NCBI RefSeq assembly: GCF_002224365.1
Contig: NZ_CP022437.1
Coordinates: 1,860,001-1,924,000 of the forward strand
DNA from: Virgibacillus necropolis
Lineage (GTDB): Bacteria > Bacillota > Bacilli > Bacillales > Amphibacillaceae
Length of the DNA stretch: 64,000 nucleotides
Direction: 5' to 3'
The stretch's first letter is position 1. Each line of letters opens with the position of its first letter. Positions 1 through 9,728 of this stretch are shown here, piece after piece. A program made the position numbers and the translations under genes. The notes under the pieces are model-generated. The model was not told the origin of the DNA. It ran no database searches and saw only the letters and a program-made list of their open reading frames with translations.

Positions 1-1
1 A

Positions 2-709
2 GAGAATCCATCGATTACAAGAGATGTTTCTGGTGAGGGTGTACAACAAGCACTATTGAAAATTCTTGAAGGTACAGTTGCAAGCGTACCACCACAAGGA
101 GGACGTAAGCACCCACATCAAGAATTCATTCAAATTGACACGACAAACGTCTTATTTATTTGTGGAGGTGCCTTTGACGGTATCGATCAAATCATCAAAC
201 GTCGTCTTGGTAAAAAGGTTATTGGATTTGGTGCTGATGAACAGCAACAAGATCTTGAGGTAGGACAATTACTTGCAAAAGTACTACCAGAAGACTTATT
301 ACGTTATGGTTTAATTCCAGAGTTTATTGGAAGGTTACCTATAATTGGAGCTTTAGAGCCGTTAGATGAAGATGCACTAGTTGAAATTTTAACAAAACCT
401 AAAAATGCATTAGTGAAGCAATATGAAAAATTATTCTTAATGGATGATGTTGAGTTAGAATTTGAAGAAGACGCATTGGTAGAAATTTCTAGAAATGCCA
501 TTGAGCGGAAAACTGGAGCACGTGGTTTACGATCAATAATTGAAGGTTTAATGCTTGAAGTAATGTTTGAACTTCCTTCCCGAGATGATATTGAGAAATG
601 TATTATCACTAAAGAAACAGTTCTATTAGAGGATGGTAGTCCAAAACTTATTTTTAAAGATGGTACGGTGAAAGATGATAATAAACCATTACCTAAAGAA
701 AGTGCATGA
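2..709 (+). CDS. clpX: ATP-dependent Clp protease ATP-binding subunit ClpX, C-terminal part (5' end outside window)
   Basis: The gene enters the window already open and 235 codons are visible, against roughly 420 for complete ClpX. ClpX is a AAA+ hexamer that unfolds tagged substrates and feeds them to the ClpP peptidase in the cytosol. The visible part holds the pore-region and sensor segments: the stretch [10 protein letters not shown], the FICGGAFDG block, the IGFG loop used for ClpP docking, and the sensor-2 GARGLR motif in the C-terminal small domain. The N-terminal zinc-binding domain and Walker A are upstream and not seen. It is followed by lon, the arrangement known in B. subtilis. 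The family assignment is very secure; only the start is missing. Confidence 0.97.
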   Translation, partial: ENPSITRDVSGEGVQQALLKILEGTVASVPPQGGRKHPHQEFIQIDTTNVLFICGGAFDGIDQIIKRRLGKKVIGFGADEQQQDLEVGQLLAKVLPEDLLRYGLIPEFIGRLPIIGALEPLDEDALVEILTKPKNALVKQYEKLFLMDDVELEFEEDALVEISRNAIERKTGARGLRSIIEGLMLEVMFELPSRDDIEKCIITKETVLLEDGSPKLIFKDGTVKDDNKPLPKESA

Positions 710-1011
710 TAATAGGTAAATGATACATGATTGAAGACTGACTAGTGAGAATGATTAGCTCTTCCTATTGCTTTCGTAATGATGATTGGGAGTTCTAAAT
801 TATTCTTGAGGTCAGTCTTTTTTCAGTCATACATAGACACGAATAGGTAACACTAATAGAGAAACTTATACATTTACAAAAGGAAAACTTTTCTTTACAC
901 TTTACACGTAAGGAAAGTATGAAAAACTTCGCTATTCACTTATTGAAGAAAGAGTGATTAGCGAGGTTTCTACTATAAATTATATTTTTACGGAGTATGG
1001 AGGTACATACA
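710..1011 (+). other. clpX-lon intergenic region with hairpin
   Basis: After the clpX terminator this 302 bp gap has no gene. It holds a 20-mer (TTTACACGTAAGGAAAGTAT at 901-920) repeated in inverse orientation after hemL. Immediately following is an imperfect hairpin whose arms are GAAAAACTTCGCTATTCACT (921-940) and AGTGATTAGCGAGGTTTC (953-970), sitting about 40 nt before the lon start. No U-run follows it, so it is not an obvious terminator. I saw no CtsR-type heptad repeat (GGTCAAA) upstream of lon. Confidence 0.5.
734..823 (+). terminator. probable terminator after clpX
   Basis: AAGACTGAC is matched about 70 nt later by GTCAGTCTT running into T6, with further partial pairing inside (AGAAT/ATTCT). 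The closing stem plus U-run suggests a rho-independent terminator with a long, imperfect stem. Confidence 0.55.
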
Positions 1012-3342
1012 ATGACAAATAAGACGATTCAGCTTTCCCTCCTCCCATTACGTGGCTTACTTGTTTTTCCATCAATGGTTATTCATTTAGATGTTGGTCG
1101 GGAAAAATCGATACAAGCGTTGGAAAAAGCAATGATGGGCGACCAAACTATATTTTTAGCTGCACAAAAGAAAGTGAGTGTGGATGATCCTGATCCTGAA
1201 GGTATATATGGAATTGGAACAGTAGCAACGGTAAAACAAATGCTTAAGTTACCAAATGGTACAATCCGTGTTTTAGTTGAAGGATTATATCGTGGTGAAA
1301 TCGTTCAGTTTATTGAGGAAGAAGAACAATTCATCGTTGAAATTGATGAGATAGTTGAAGAACGCGGAGACAAAAATGAGGAAGAAGCATTAATGCGTTC
1401 GTTATTAAACCAATTCGAACAATATGTTAAGGTATCTAAAAAAATTAATCATGAAACATTAGCAATTGTTTCCGATATTGAAGAGGCTAGTCATCTTGCT
1501 GATATTGTAATATCACATTTATCTCTTAAATTAAAGGATAAACAGGAACTTTTGGAAACTGCTAATGTTAAAAAGCGGATTCAACGATTAATTAAATTAA
1601 TTTCAAATGAGAAAAAAGTGCTCGATTTAGAAAAGAAAATTGGCCAACGCGTTAAGAATTCAATGGAGAAAACACAAAAAGAGTACTATCTTCGGGAGCA
1701 ATTAAAAGCAATTCAAAAAGAACTTGGTGAAAAAGATGGTAAAACTGGCGAAGTTGATCAGATTAGAGAAAAAATTGAACAATCAGAAATGCCGAACCGT
1801 ATTTTGGAAGTTGCACTAAAAGAATTAGATCGGTATGAGAAAGTACCACAGAGTTCGGCGGAGAGTTCAGTTATTAGAAACTATTTAGATTGGCTTGTTG
1901 CTTTACCGTGGACTGAAAAAACGCAAGATACAATTGAGATAGATCATGCTCATAAAATTTTAGATGAGGATCACTATGGTCTTGAGAAGGTTAAGGAACG
2001 AGTGCTTGAATATTTAGCAGTGCAAAAATTAACTAATTCAATAAAAGGACCTATCCTATGTATCGTAGGCCCACCTGGAGTTGGTAAAACATCACTAGCA
2101 AAGTCAATTGCGAGAGCGATTAACCGTAACTTTGTCCGAGCTTCATTAGGTGGCATTCGTGATGAAGCAGAGATTAGAGGCCATCGCCGAACATATATCG
2201 GTGCAATGCCTGGTAGAATTATTCAGGGTATGAAGAAAGCAAAGACAACCAATCCTGTATTTCTCTTAGATGAAATTGACAAAATGTCAAATGATTTCAG
2301 GGGTGATCCATCATCAGCTATGCTAGAGGTGCTGGACCCAGAACAGAATGGTAATTTCAGCGATCACTATATAGAAGAGACATATGATCTATCAAATGTC
2401 TTATTTGTTGCAACAGCAAACTATGTGAATAATATTCCTGGTCCATTGCTTGACAGGATGGAGCTTATTTCAATTGCTGGATATACGGAAATAGAAAAAC
2501 TCCATATAGCTAAAGAACACCTTTTAGGCAAACAATTAAAAGAAAATGGATTGAAAAAAGGTAATTTACAAGTACGGGATGATGCACTATTAAAGTTAAT
2601 CCGTACCTATACCAGAGAGGCTGGGGTACGTGGTTTAGAACGTCAAATAGCACGGTTATGTCGAAAAGCAGCAAAAATAATTGTTTCAGAGGACAAGAAA
2701 AAAGTTATTGTTACAACCAAAAATATAGAAGACTTATTAGGGAAATCCGTTTTCCGTTATGGTCAAGTAGAACAAGAAGATCAAATCGGCACTGCAACCG
2801 GATTAGCATATACAGCTGCAGGCGGTGACATCCTTTCCATTGAAGTTTCCCATTATCCTGGTAAAGGGAAGTTGACCCTTACAGGAAAACTAGGTGACGT
2901 GATGAAAGAGTCTGCTCAGGCCGCTTTTAGTTATATTAGATCAAGATCGAAGGAATTAAATATTAATCCGAGTTTTCATGAAACGTATGATATTCATATT
3001 CATGTACCTGAAGGAGCTACACCAAAAGATGGTCCGTCTGCAGGTATTACGATGGCCACTGCCTTAGTTTCCGCACTTTCTGGGAGAGCCGTTAAAAAAG
3101 AAGTGGGAATGACAGGAGAAATTACACTGCGAGGTCGTGTCTTGCCAATTGGCGGTTTAAAAGAAAAATCGTTAAGTGCTCATCGAGCTGGGATTACAAC
3201 GATTATTATTCCAGAACAAAATGCAAAAGATATTGACGATATTCCGGCCAGTGTTCGTGAAGATTTAACATTTATTAAAGTAAACCATTTAGATCAAGTA
3301 CTGAAGCATGCGTTAGTGGGGGATTCACATGAAAGTAAATAA
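1012..3342 (+). CDS. lon: ATP-dependent protease Lon (LonA type)
   Basis: This is a soluble hexameric AAA+ serine protease that degrades misfolded and regulatory proteins. At 776 aa it has the usual LonA length and order: an N-terminal substrate-binding domain beginning with [10 protein letters not shown], a AAA+ domain with Walker [10 protein letters not shown] near residue 353 and Walker B FLLDEIDK, then the protease domain. The catalytic dyad is visible as Ser676 in DGPSAG and Lys719 in GGLKEK. I chose the second in-frame ATG at 1012 because GGAGG lies 8-9 nt before it; an ATG five codons earlier has no ribosome site. Its last 14 nt overlap ysxC, so the two are translationally coupled. Confidence 0.98.
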   Translation: MTNKTIQLSLLPLRGLLVFPSMVIHLDVGREKSIQALEKAMMGDQTIFLAAQKKVSVDDPDPEGIYGIGTVATVKQMLKLPNGTIRVLVEGLYRGEIVQFIEEEEQFIVEIDEIVEERGDKNEEEALMRSLLNQFEQYVKVSKKINHETLAIVSDIEEASHLADIVISHLSLKLKDKQELLETANVKKRIQRLIKLISNEKKVLDLEKKIGQRVKNSMEKTQKEYYLREQLKAIQKELGEKDGKTGEVDQIREKIEQSEMPNRILEVALKELDRYEKVPQSSAESSVIRNYLDWLVALPWTEKTQDTIEIDHAHKILDEDHYGLEKVKERVLEYLAVQKLTNSIKGPILCIVGPPGVGKTSLAKSIARAINRNFVRASLGGIRDEAEIRGHRRTYIGAMPGRIIQGMKKAKTTNPVFLLDEIDKMSNDFRGDPSSAMLEVLDPEQNGNFSDHYIEETYDLSNVLFVATANYVNNIPGPLLDRMELISIAGYTEIEKLHIAKEHLLGKQLKENGLKKGNLQVRDDALLKLIRTYTREAGVRGLERQIARLCRKAAKIIVSEDKKKVIVTTKNIEDLLGKSVFRYGQVEQEDQIGTATGLAYTAAGGDILSIEVSHYPGKGKLTLTGKLGDVMKESAQAAFSYIRSRSKELNINPSFHETYDIHIHVPEGATPKDGPSAGITMATALVSALSGRAVKKEVGMTGEITLRGRVLPIGGLKEKSLSAHRAGITTIIIPEQNAKDIDDIPASVREDLTFIKVNHLDQVLKHALVGDSHESK

Positions 3343-3910
3343 TGCTGAAATCGTTATTAGCGCAGTAAGCCAAAAGCAATATCCAAATGACCGCTTGCCA
3401 GAGATTGCTTTGGCTGGTAGGTCCAATGTTGGAAAGTCGTCCTTTATCAATCGATTAATTCATCGTAAAAATCTAGCCCGGACGTCTTCAAAACCTGGAA
3501 AAACACAAACGTTAAATTTTTATAAAATTAATCAACTCTTTTATTTCGTTGATGTTCCAGGTTACGGTTATGCAAAAGTCTCCAAAAAGGAACGTGAAAA
3601 ATGGGGCGTTATGATGGAAGAGTATTTCGAAACAAGAGATACTCTAAAAGCAGTTATGCTTATAACGGATATACGTCATGAACCGTCAGCCGATGATGTA
3701 AACATGTATCAGTTTTTAAAACATTTTGAGCTTCGTGTAATTGTCATCGCAACTAAACTAGATAAAATTGCTAAAGGTAAAATTGCTAAACACGTTAAAC
3801 GGACTAGAGATACACTTCAAATGGAGAAAGAAGATATTGTTATTCCTTTTTCTGCTGAATCAGGAGAGGGAAAAGATGAAGCATGGGGTGTAATCAGACA
3901 ATATCTATAA
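3329..3910 (+). CDS. ysxC: ribosome biogenesis GTPase YsxC/EngB
   Basis: A 193-aa TRAFAC-class GTPase needed for assembly of the 50S subunit. The G motifs are in order: G1 GRSNVGKS at residues 30-37, a G2 threonine in the [10 protein letters not shown] switch, G3 DVPGYG, G4 TKLDK and a G5-like SAES. The protein has only the G domain with a short N-terminal strand, which is the normal EngB architecture. It begins inside the end of lon, as in B. subtilis, which points to one transcript for protein turnover and ribosome maturation. A strong terminator follows. The identification is very secure. Confidence 0.97.
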   Translation: MKVNNAEIVISAVSQKQYPNDRLPEIALAGRSNVGKSSFINRLIHRKNLARTSSKPGKTQTLNFYKINQLFYFVDVPGYGYAKVSKKEREKWGVMMEEYFETRDTLKAVMLITDIRHEPSADDVNMYQFLKHFELRVIVIATKLDKIAKGKIAKHVKRTRDTLQMEKEDIVIPFSAESGEGKDEAWGVIRQYL

Positions 3911-3975
3911 AACTACTTATAAAATGAAACTTCATTCAATGGAATTATACAGCCCGTAAAAACTGCGATAAAAAT

Positions 3976-4016
3976 GCTTTGAAGGGATTATTTTAGATCT
4001 CTTCAAAGCTTTTTTT
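3976..4016 (+). terminator. rho-independent terminator after ysxC
   Basis: GCTTTGAAGGGAT and ATCTCTTCAAAGC form a stem of about 12 bp around a short loop, followed by T7. It ends the lon-ysxC transcript. Confidence 0.85.
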
Positions 4017-4261
4017 AAGAATTATTCAGAATTTAAATTCAATTAGTAGAGTAAATTGGTGAATTTGTGGGCATTTGTAAGGTTTAAATAGGTATATGCA
4101 CGAGAATATAGAATTTGTACAAATAGTTGGAAATATGGAATTGTAAGCAATTCGTATATTTTCTGTTAACTTGTTATAATTAAATTTATTAGTTCTGAAA
4201 GAGAGAAAGCTACATACACGGAAGTATTTGGGCTAATAAACAGAGAAAGGGTGGTTGGTTT

Positions 4262-5083
4262 ATGAAAAGACTGAATATTTTGTTTATTGTTATACTACTA
4301 GCTTTAGTACTAGCTGCATGTGGTTCAGAAGAAGAAGCTGAATCTGGTGGAGAGAGTGATGGAAACGCATCAGGAGATAGCCAAGAGTTTGACTTGGTAG
4401 AGGATGGAAAGCTTACTTTTGCGGCGTCTGGAGAATTCAAACCATTTAGTTATATGAAAGATGGGAAAATGGTAGGGTATGACATTGCAGTTGGAGAAGC
4501 TATTGCTGAAAAATTAGGTTTAGAAGCAGTTCAGGAAAAAGCTAAGTTCGCTGCTATTGTAACCGGTGTTAAACAAGGTCGTTATGATATAGCTGTGGCG
4601 AGTCATACAATTACTGAGGATCGTCTAAAGGAAGTTAATTTTTCAGAACCTTATTATTATTCTGGACCAGTTATATTCACAAGACCTGATAGTGATATTG
4701 AATCAGCAGAAGATTTAAAAGGTAAAGAGATTTCTGTATCAAGAGGTTCAAGTTATGTAGAGATGGCTCAGGAGTATACAGATAATATTCCACAAGTTGA
4801 TAGTGATGTCGTTGCTCTTCAATCACTTGCAAAGGGTCATCATGATGCAGTTATAACAGATGCCATTACTGGACAAACAGCTATTGATAACGGGTTAGAA
4901 ATTGAAAATCGTGGCCAATTAGGAGTCAGTGAGCAGGCTGTAGCAATTTCAAAGGAAAATGAGAAGTTACAAGAAGCAATTAATGAAGCGTTAAAGGAAC
5001 TAAAAGAAAGTGGAGAGTTAAAAGAAATAGCAATGGAGTGGGTTGGTGTAGATATCACAAAAGAGCCTGAGGAATTAAAATAA
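4262..5083 (+). CDS. amino acid ABC transporter, substrate-binding lipoprotein
   Basis: A 273-aa family-3 solute-binding protein (SBP_bac_3) that would be tethered outside the membrane. The signal peptide MKRLNILFIVILLALVLAAC ends in lipobox LAAC, giving lipidated Cys20, followed by a flexible acidic/Ser/Gly linker. The two-lobed binding fold is recognised by FAASGEFKPFSYMKDGKMVGYD, the GRYDIAVASHTIT hinge region and GKEISVSRGSSY. Ligands of this family are polar amino acids such as arginine, glutamine or cystine; the sequence alone does not tell me which. A permease and an ATPase gene follow, making a complete importer. A hairpin after the stop probably sets a higher level of this component than of the membrane parts. 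Confidence 0.92.
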   Translation: MKRLNILFIVILLALVLAACGSEEEAESGGESDGNASGDSQEFDLVEDGKLTFAASGEFKPFSYMKDGKMVGYDIAVGEAIAEKLGLEAVQEKAKFAAIVTGVKQGRYDIAVASHTITEDRLKEVNFSEPYYYSGPVIFTRPDSDIESAEDLKGKEISVSRGSSYVEMAQEYTDNIPQVDSDVVALQSLAKGHHDAVITDAITGQTAIDNGLEIENRGQLGVSEQAVAISKENEKLQEAINEALKELKESGELKEIAMEWVGVDITKEPEELK

Positions 5084-5093
5084 TAGTAGGAAG

Positions 5094-5122
5094 CAAATGT
5101 GCGCAGAGCTTGCGCACATTTG
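5094..5122 (+). promoter_or_regulatory. 12-bp perfect hairpin between binding-protein and permease genes
   Basis: CAAATGTGCGCA and TGCGCACATTTG pair perfectly around a 5-nt GAGCT loop. Only TCTTT follows, so it is a weak terminator or mRNA-stabilising stem rather than a full stop. It lies 9 nt upstream of the permease ribosome-binding site. This is a common arrangement for making more binding protein than permease. Confidence 0.7.
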
Positions 5123-5144
5123 TCTTTAAAGGGAGTTGAATCAT

Positions 5145-5807
5145 TTGGATGCTATTATGCACTTTTTCGAAGTATTTACAAGTAGTTTTGATCTGTTTAT
5201 TGAAGGTCTTAAGCTAACGTTCTTATTATCAGCAGCTTCGTTAGTGATTGCCTTTATAATCGGATTGATTTTTGCTATATTTAAAATTTCTAATATAAAA
5301 ATTTTAGAGTGGATCGCTGACGCATATATATGGATTGTGCGCGGTACACCACTGATTGTTCAAATATTTGTTCTTTATTATGGTTTGGCGGAAATCATAC
5401 TGCTTTCTCCATTCTGGGCTGGAACAGCGGGACTTGCTTTTCACAGTGGGGCTTATATTGCCGAGATTATTCGTGGATCAATTCAGTCAATTGATAAAGG
5501 ACAAAGAGAAGCTGGACGTACACTTGGGATGACCCAAGGACTTACAATGCGAAGAATTATCTTACCACAGGCATTTCGTCGCGCAGTACCCTCTCTTGGT
5601 AATCAGTTCATTATTGGTATAAAGGACTCTTCACTTGTCTCATTTATTGGTATGCAAGAATTGTTTGGTGTCGCCAGCACACAGGGATCCAACAATTTTG
5701 ATTACTTGCCGTATTATTTAACCGTAGCAGTTTATTATTTATTTATCGTATTAATACTAACTGTAATTGTTAATCAAATTGAGAAAAAGCTAGCTAAAAG
5801 TGATTAA
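5145..5807 (+). CDS. amino acid ABC transporter, permease (HisM/GlnP family)
   Basis: A 220-aa inner-membrane permease with about five hydrophobic segments. The family signature is clear: the WIVRGTPLIVQIF motif, followed by the EAA cytoplasmic loop in REAGRTLGMTQGLTMRRIILPQAFRRAVPSLG, which contacts the ATPase. The start is a TTG; AAAGGGAG ends 9 nt before the TTG at 5145, while another in-frame TTG three codons upstream overlaps that ribosome site and is less likely. It forms a homodimer channel in this family and belongs to the importer with its two neighbours. It abuts the ATPase gene. Confidence 0.93.
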   Translation: MDAIMHFFEVFTSSFDLFIEGLKLTFLLSAASLVIAFIIGLIFAIFKISNIKILEWIADAYIWIVRGTPLIVQIFVLYYGLAEIILLSPFWAGTAGLAFHSGAYIAEIIRGSIQSIDKGQREAGRTLGMTQGLTMRRIILPQAFRRAVPSLGNQFIIGIKDSSLVSFIGMQELFGVASTQGSNNFDYLPYYLTVAVYYLFIVLILTVIVNQIEKKLAKSD

Positions 5808-5822
5808 GTGAGGAGGTCTACA

Positions 5823-6563
5823 ATGAGTGAAAAACAAGAAATGATTAGAGTAGATAAATTAAATAAGTCTTTCGGAGATTTACACGTATTAAAGGACATT
5901 GATATGATAGTAAAAGAAAGTGATGTAGTTGTACTAATTGGTGCAAGTGGATCTGGAAAAAGTACCTTATTACGCTCGCTGAACTTTTTGGAAATTAAAG
6001 ATAGTGGAAATGTTATTATTAAAGGTGAGCAGGTCGAAAGGGATACACATGATTTAAATAAAATCCGTGAACGTGTAGGAATGGTATTTCAACATTTCAA
6101 CCTTTTCCCACATAAAACGGTATTAGGAAACGTGATCGAAGCACCAACACAAGTGAAAGGCATCAAGAAGGAACAAGCAATTAAAGATGGCAAGGAACTA
6201 TTGGACAAGGTAGGACTAGGTGACAAATATAATGTGTATCCATCAACATTGTCAGGCGGACAAAAACAACGTGTTGCTATTGCGCGTGCCCTGGCTATGA
6301 AGCCAGAAGTCATGCTTTTTGATGAACCAACATCAGCACTTGACCCTGAATTAGTCGGGGAGGTATTATCCACCATGAAAGAGCTAGCTGAAGAAGGAAT
6401 GACGATGGTAGTTGTAACACACGAGATGGGATTTGCCCGTGAGGTTGGCGACTGGGTGGTTTACATGCATGATGGCAAAATTGTTGAACGCGGAGTTCCA
6501 AACGATTTGTTTGATAATCCAAAAGAGGAACGTACTCAAGCATTTTTAAGTTCTATTTTATAA
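5823..6563 (+). CDS. amino acid ABC transporter, ATP-binding protein (GlnQ family)
   Basis: A 246-aa ABC ATPase that powers the importer encoded by the two preceding genes. Walker A GASGSGKS is at residues 40-47, followed by the Q-loop region [14 protein letters not shown], signature [15 protein letters not shown], Walker B VMLFDEP with TSALDPE as D-loop, and the H-loop VVTHEMGFA. The start is the ATG at 5823, preceded by GTGAGGAGGT; a GTG 15 nt upstream is inside that ribosome site. The stop codon directly abuts a MITE-like element, so the natural terminator of this operon may have been replaced by the element. Confidence 0.95.
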   Translation: MSEKQEMIRVDKLNKSFGDLHVLKDIDMIVKESDVVVLIGASGSGKSTLLRSLNFLEIKDSGNVIIKGEQVERDTHDLNKIRERVGMVFQHFNLFPHKTVLGNVIEAPTQVKGIKKEQAIKDGKELLDKVGLGDKYNVYPSTLSGGQKQRVAIARALAMKPEVMLFDEPTSALDPELVGEVLSTMKELAEEGMTMVVVTHEMGFAREVGDWVVYMHDGKIVERGVPNDLFDNPKEERTQAFLSSIL

Positions 6564-6565
6564 GA

Positions 6566-6775
6566 GGATGTTCAAAAAGTCACCAAATGATAAACGGCGA
6601 ATTTCTTCGTTGGCTTGTTTTTCCGGTTCTCATGTAGGAATAGCCTACATTCCGATCCTCAAACCTACGCCGCCTCGAACTTGACGCACAGGACGTGCTA
6701 ATGTCGACTTTGCAACAGGACGTCTGAGTTCTTTGTCGACCTTGTTTCTAATTTGCCGACTTTTTGAACACGCAC
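6566..6775 (+). mobile_element. MITE-like element, copy 1 (210 bp)
   Basis: The left end GGATGTTCAAAAAGTCACC and right end GCCGACTTTTTGAACACGCAC are imperfect inverted repeats, flanked by TATAA on each side. No transposase is encoded. The interior starts with the family block CAAATGATAAA.GGCGAAT and carries a reverse-oriented double-hairpin module at 6681-6743. The element starts right after the ABC ATPase stop codon. Confidence 0.85.
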
Positions 6776-6786
6776 TATAAAGGAAA

Positions 6787-6814
6787 GGGCGCTGCTTTAT
6801 TTGAAACAGCGCTC
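6787..6814 (-). terminator. terminator-like hairpin for the reverse-strand membrane protein gene
   Basis: GGGCGCTG and CAGCGCTC pair around a 12-nt loop. Read on the reverse strand it follows the stop codon of the 160-aa gene and runs into TTTCCTTT. It could act in both directions. Confidence 0.6.
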
Positions 6815-6818
6815 TTCT

Positions 6819-7301
6819 TTACTTTTTACGTTTAAGAAAATATATTCCTATACCAATTAAAACTACTGGCCAAAATTGTTCAATTAGTTCTAAAAATTGA
6901 TAAACCCAATTTAAATATGGTGGCAGATTTACGGAAAAGATTACAATTAGTGATAAACCAATAAGAATAAGTCCAGAGAATAATCCTTCTTTTGTTTTAA
7001 GAAACCGCACCATAAAGGCAATGCCCACAATTAGCAGGTAAACTCCCCAATGATCAATCCAAAAAGAATAATGATTTACACCATGAAAATGGATGCCAAG
7101 GCCCAAAATTATAGTTCCACTAAACAGATTTTGATAATCTTTTGTTTTGTAACTATGTATAAGAAAAGCAAGACCGATAATAATAAAAAGAGTAGGCCAA
7201 GAATAAAAGTCAGTGATTATTGGAAGGCTAAGTTTACTTAGGAGAAAGTATAATCCAAATCCAATTAATAAATATCCTGCAAATGCATGTTGTTTTTTCA
7301 T
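6819..7301 (-). CDS. small polytopic membrane protein, DUF5668/LiaF-N-terminal-like
   Basis: A 160-aa very hydrophobic protein of unknown function. It has about five to six transmembrane segments separated by short loops, with repeated GL-G/A-L patterns (for example LLIGFGLYFLLSKL, LFIIIGLAFLIHSY, VVLIGIGIYFL) and a basic KRKK tail. This resembles the transmembrane half found in LiaF/LiaI-type envelope-stress proteins, but no specific function can be assigned. I placed the start at the ATG at 7301 because AAAGGA lies 7 nt before it; an in-frame ATG 20 codons upstream lacks a ribosome site. It is transcribed opposite to hemA and shares its upstream region. Confidence 0.8.
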   Translation of the reverse strand: MKKQHAFAGYLLIGFGLYFLLSKLSLPIITDFYSWPTLFIIIGLAFLIHSYKTKDYQNLFSGTIILGLGIHFHGVNHYSFWIDHWGVYLLIVGIAFMVRFLKTKEGLFSGLILIGLSLIVIFSVNLPPYLNWVYQFLELIEQFWPVVLIGIGIYFLKRKK

Positions 7302-7450
7302 AAGGATTCCTTTCCGTATATCGATTTCTTGCTTATAGCATACTGTTATGATAAAGTACATACGAGTTCATAATCAAGCAATTATAGTAATAATTTTATC
7401 ATACGGATTCGAAATCTGTTCACATTTTATTAAAAATAGTACTTATATTC

Positions 7451-7461
7451 TATGGTATAAT
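7451..7461 (+). promoter_or_regulatory. extended -10 promoter candidate for the hem operon
   Basis: TATGGTATAAT contains TGn-TATAAT, an extended -10 for the housekeeping sigma factor, 40 nt before the hemA start. The -35 region is poor, which fits extended -10 promoters. Confidence 0.6.
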
Positions 7462-7500
7462 AAAAGAAGAATTTTGTTTAAGATTTGTTGGGGGTAGATC

Positions 7501-8877
7501 GTGTTGCACATACTAAAAGTAGGATTTAACTATAAAACAGCCCCAGTAGAAGTCAGGGAAAAACTAACATTTTCTGAACAAGACATTGATAATGCAATGC
7601 TGCTTTTAAAAACACAAAAAAGCATTTTGGAGAATGTGATTGTTTCTACATGTAACCGCACTGAAATATATGCGGTGGTTGATCAAATTCATACTGGACG
7701 CTATTATATAAAACAATTTTTGGCAGAGTGGTTTCAGCTTGATAAAGAGGAGTTTTCTTCTTATTTGCGAATTGTAGAAAGCGATGGTGCAGTAGAGCAT
7801 TTGTTTAAAGTGTCTGCAGGCCTTGATTCTATGGTTTTAGGTGAAACCCAAATACTTGGACAAGTAAAACAAGCTTTTTTAACTGCTCAACGAATGAAAA
7901 CGACAGGAACCATTTTTAATGAATTATTTAAGCAAGCTATTACATTTGCTAAAAAAGCACACAAAGATACAGCTATAAGTGAGCATGCTGTGTCTATTAG
8001 TTATGCAGCAGTGGAATTAGCTAAAAAGATATTTGGTGATTTACAAAATAAACACATCGTCATTTTTGGTGCGGGAAAAATGGGCGAATTAGCAGTTAAG
8101 AACCTTCAAGGGTCTGGTGCAACGAAAATAACTATGATTAATCGTACATTTGAAAAAGCGGTTGAACTAGCAGAAAAATTTGATGCAAACGCAGAACATA
8201 CAGGAAACCTGGTAAACGTAATTCAAGACGCAGATATTCTAATTAGCTCTACTGGTTCAGATTCTGTTGTAATTACGAAGGAGATGCTTGAACCGTTACA
8301 GAAAAAACGTAAAGGAAGTCCACTTTTCTTAGTTGACATAGCAGTACCTAGGGATATTGATCCTGCAATCAGCAAATTGGATAGTATTTTCCTATACGAC
8401 ATCGATGATTTGCAGCATATAGTAGATCAAAATCTGCATTCAAGAAAACAAGCTGCTGAAAAAATTGAAATCTTGCTAGAGGCTGATATTGTTCTATTTA
8501 AAGAATGGTTGCAAACCCTTGGTGTGGTACCTGTTATTTCTGTATTAAGACAAAAAGCATTGTCTATCCAGGCAGAAACAATGGAAAGTATCGAACGGAA
8601 AATGCCTGAGTTGACTGTTAGAGAAAAGAAAGTTTTAAATAAACACACGAAAAGTATCATTAATCAATTATTAAAAGAACCAGTTACACAGGCTAAAGAG
8701 CTTGCAGCCGGAAAAGACTCAGATGAAAAATTAGCACTGTTCATGGATATATTTGGTATTAAAGAAGAAGTAGAAGAAGAGCTGGACAAGCAATCTAAAA
8801 AAAACAGCGTGAACATCAACTTAAAATCAGATGAGAAAGTATCCTTTCCTTTAGTAGAAAAGTTATCAACTAATTAA
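7501..8877 (+). CDS. hemA: glutamyl-tRNA reductase
   Basis: It reduces glutamyl-tRNA(Glu) to glutamate-1-semialdehyde with NADPH, the first committed step of C5-pathway haem synthesis. The 458-aa protein has the catalytic domain with nucleophile Cys51 in STCNRTEIY, the [11 protein letters not shown] and QILGQVK motifs, a Rossmann fold with GAGKMG at residues 190-195, and the C-terminal dimerisation helices ([17 protein letters not shown]). The start is GTG at 7501 or TTG at 7504; the GGGGG ribosome site suits either (6 or 9 nt), and alignment to family starts (M-HIL) slightly favours 7504. It heads a six-gene tetrapyrrole operon. In B. subtilis HemA levels are lowered through HemX, whose gene is next. 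Confidence 0.97.
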   Translation: MLHILKVGFNYKTAPVEVREKLTFSEQDIDNAMLLLKTQKSILENVIVSTCNRTEIYAVVDQIHTGRYYIKQFLAEWFQLDKEEFSSYLRIVESDGAVEHLFKVSAGLDSMVLGETQILGQVKQAFLTAQRMKTTGTIFNELFKQAITFAKKAHKDTAISEHAVSISYAAVELAKKIFGDLQNKHIVIFGAGKMGELAVKNLQGSGATKITMINRTFEKAVELAEKFDANAEHTGNLVNVIQDADILISSTGSDSVVITKEMLEPLQKKRKGSPLFLVDIAVPRDIDPAISKLDSIFLYDIDDLQHIVDQNLHSRKQAAEKIEILLEADIVLFKEWLQTLGVVPVISVLRQKALSIQAETMESIERKMPELTVREKKVLNKHTKSIINQLLKEPVTQAKELAAGKDSDEKLALFMDIFGIKEEVEEELDKQSKKNSVNINLKSDEKVSFPLVEKLSTN

Positions 8878-8895
8878 GATGAAAGGATAATAAGT

Positions 8896-9714
8896 ATGTT
8901 TGAAACGAAATGGATTTATGAGATTATTCTAATCATTTATGGCTTAAGTTTGACCTGCTATTTCATTGATTTTATTCAGAATAACCAGAAGGCAAATAGA
9001 ATCGCCTTCTGGTTACTTAGTATGGTCTGGATTATTCAAAGCTTTTTTTTATTTAAACAAGTTTTCTTAGAGAATAGCTTTCCAGTTTTATCACTATATG
9101 ATGGTCTCTTTTTCTATTCCTGGGTACTGGTCACATTTTCTTTAATCATCAATCGCTTATTTACCATACATTTTATCGTATTTTTTACAAATTTATTTGG
9201 TTTCTTTATTCTATTGATGTATATATTAACGGAAGCTCAGCAAGAAAGACTGGAACATGGCGTACAGCTTGTGAACGAAATACTTATTACACATATTACC
9301 CTGTCGATTGTTTCCTATGGCTTTTTTACATTATCTTTCCTGCTTTCGATTATGTACTTGATTCAATATCAATTATTAAAAAATAAACAGGGCATGAAAT
9401 GGATGTGGAGGTTAGGTGATTTAAAACAGCTTGATCGATATTCATTTATAGCTATAACACTTGGTGTACCATTATTATTACTAGGTATTATCCTTGGAGT
9501 TGTTTGGGCTTATGTCGCTAACGCTGAGTTTTATTGGTTCGATTTAAAGACATTCGGTTCTATATTTGTACTTGGAGTATATGCGCTTTATTTGTTGCTG
9601 CGAATGGTAAAAGGGTATCAAGGAAAATCGATTGCGATTTACAACACTGCAGCTTTTTTAATCTTACTTATTAATTTTTTATTATTTAGTTTATTATCTA
9701 ATTTCCACTTTTAA
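8896..9714 (+). CDS. hemX: HemX, membrane protein of the cytochrome c assembly (CcsA-like) family
   Basis: A 272-aa integral membrane protein with about eight transmembrane helices and the [21 protein letters not shown] tryptophan-rich loop seen in CcsA/HemX proteins (here GVVWAYV followed by [11 protein letters not shown]). In B. subtilis HemX lowers the cellular amount of glutamyl-tRNA reductase. It lies 18 nt after hemA, with GAAAGGAT as ribosome site, and is followed by hemC, the classical order. The assignment combines fold and position and is secure. Confidence 0.93.
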   Translation: MFETKWIYEIILIIYGLSLTCYFIDFIQNNQKANRIAFWLLSMVWIIQSFFLFKQVFLENSFPVLSLYDGLFFYSWVLVTFSLIINRLFTIHFIVFFTNLFGFFILLMYILTEAQQERLEHGVQLVNEILITHITLSIVSYGFFTLSFLLSIMYLIQYQLLKNKQGMKWMWRLGDLKQLDRYSFIAITLGVPLLLLGIILGVVWAYVANAEFYWFDLKTFGSIFVLGVYALYLLLRMVKGYQGKSIAIYNTAAFLILLINFLLFSLLSNFHF

Positions 9715-9728
9715 GGAGGAGAAAAGAC

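Noticed and set aside
4141-4180. Promoter with TATAAT at 4175 before the binding-protein gene
   Set aside because: The -10 is perfect but no acceptable -35 lies 16-19 nt upstream and there is no TGn extension, so I did not list it as a feature.
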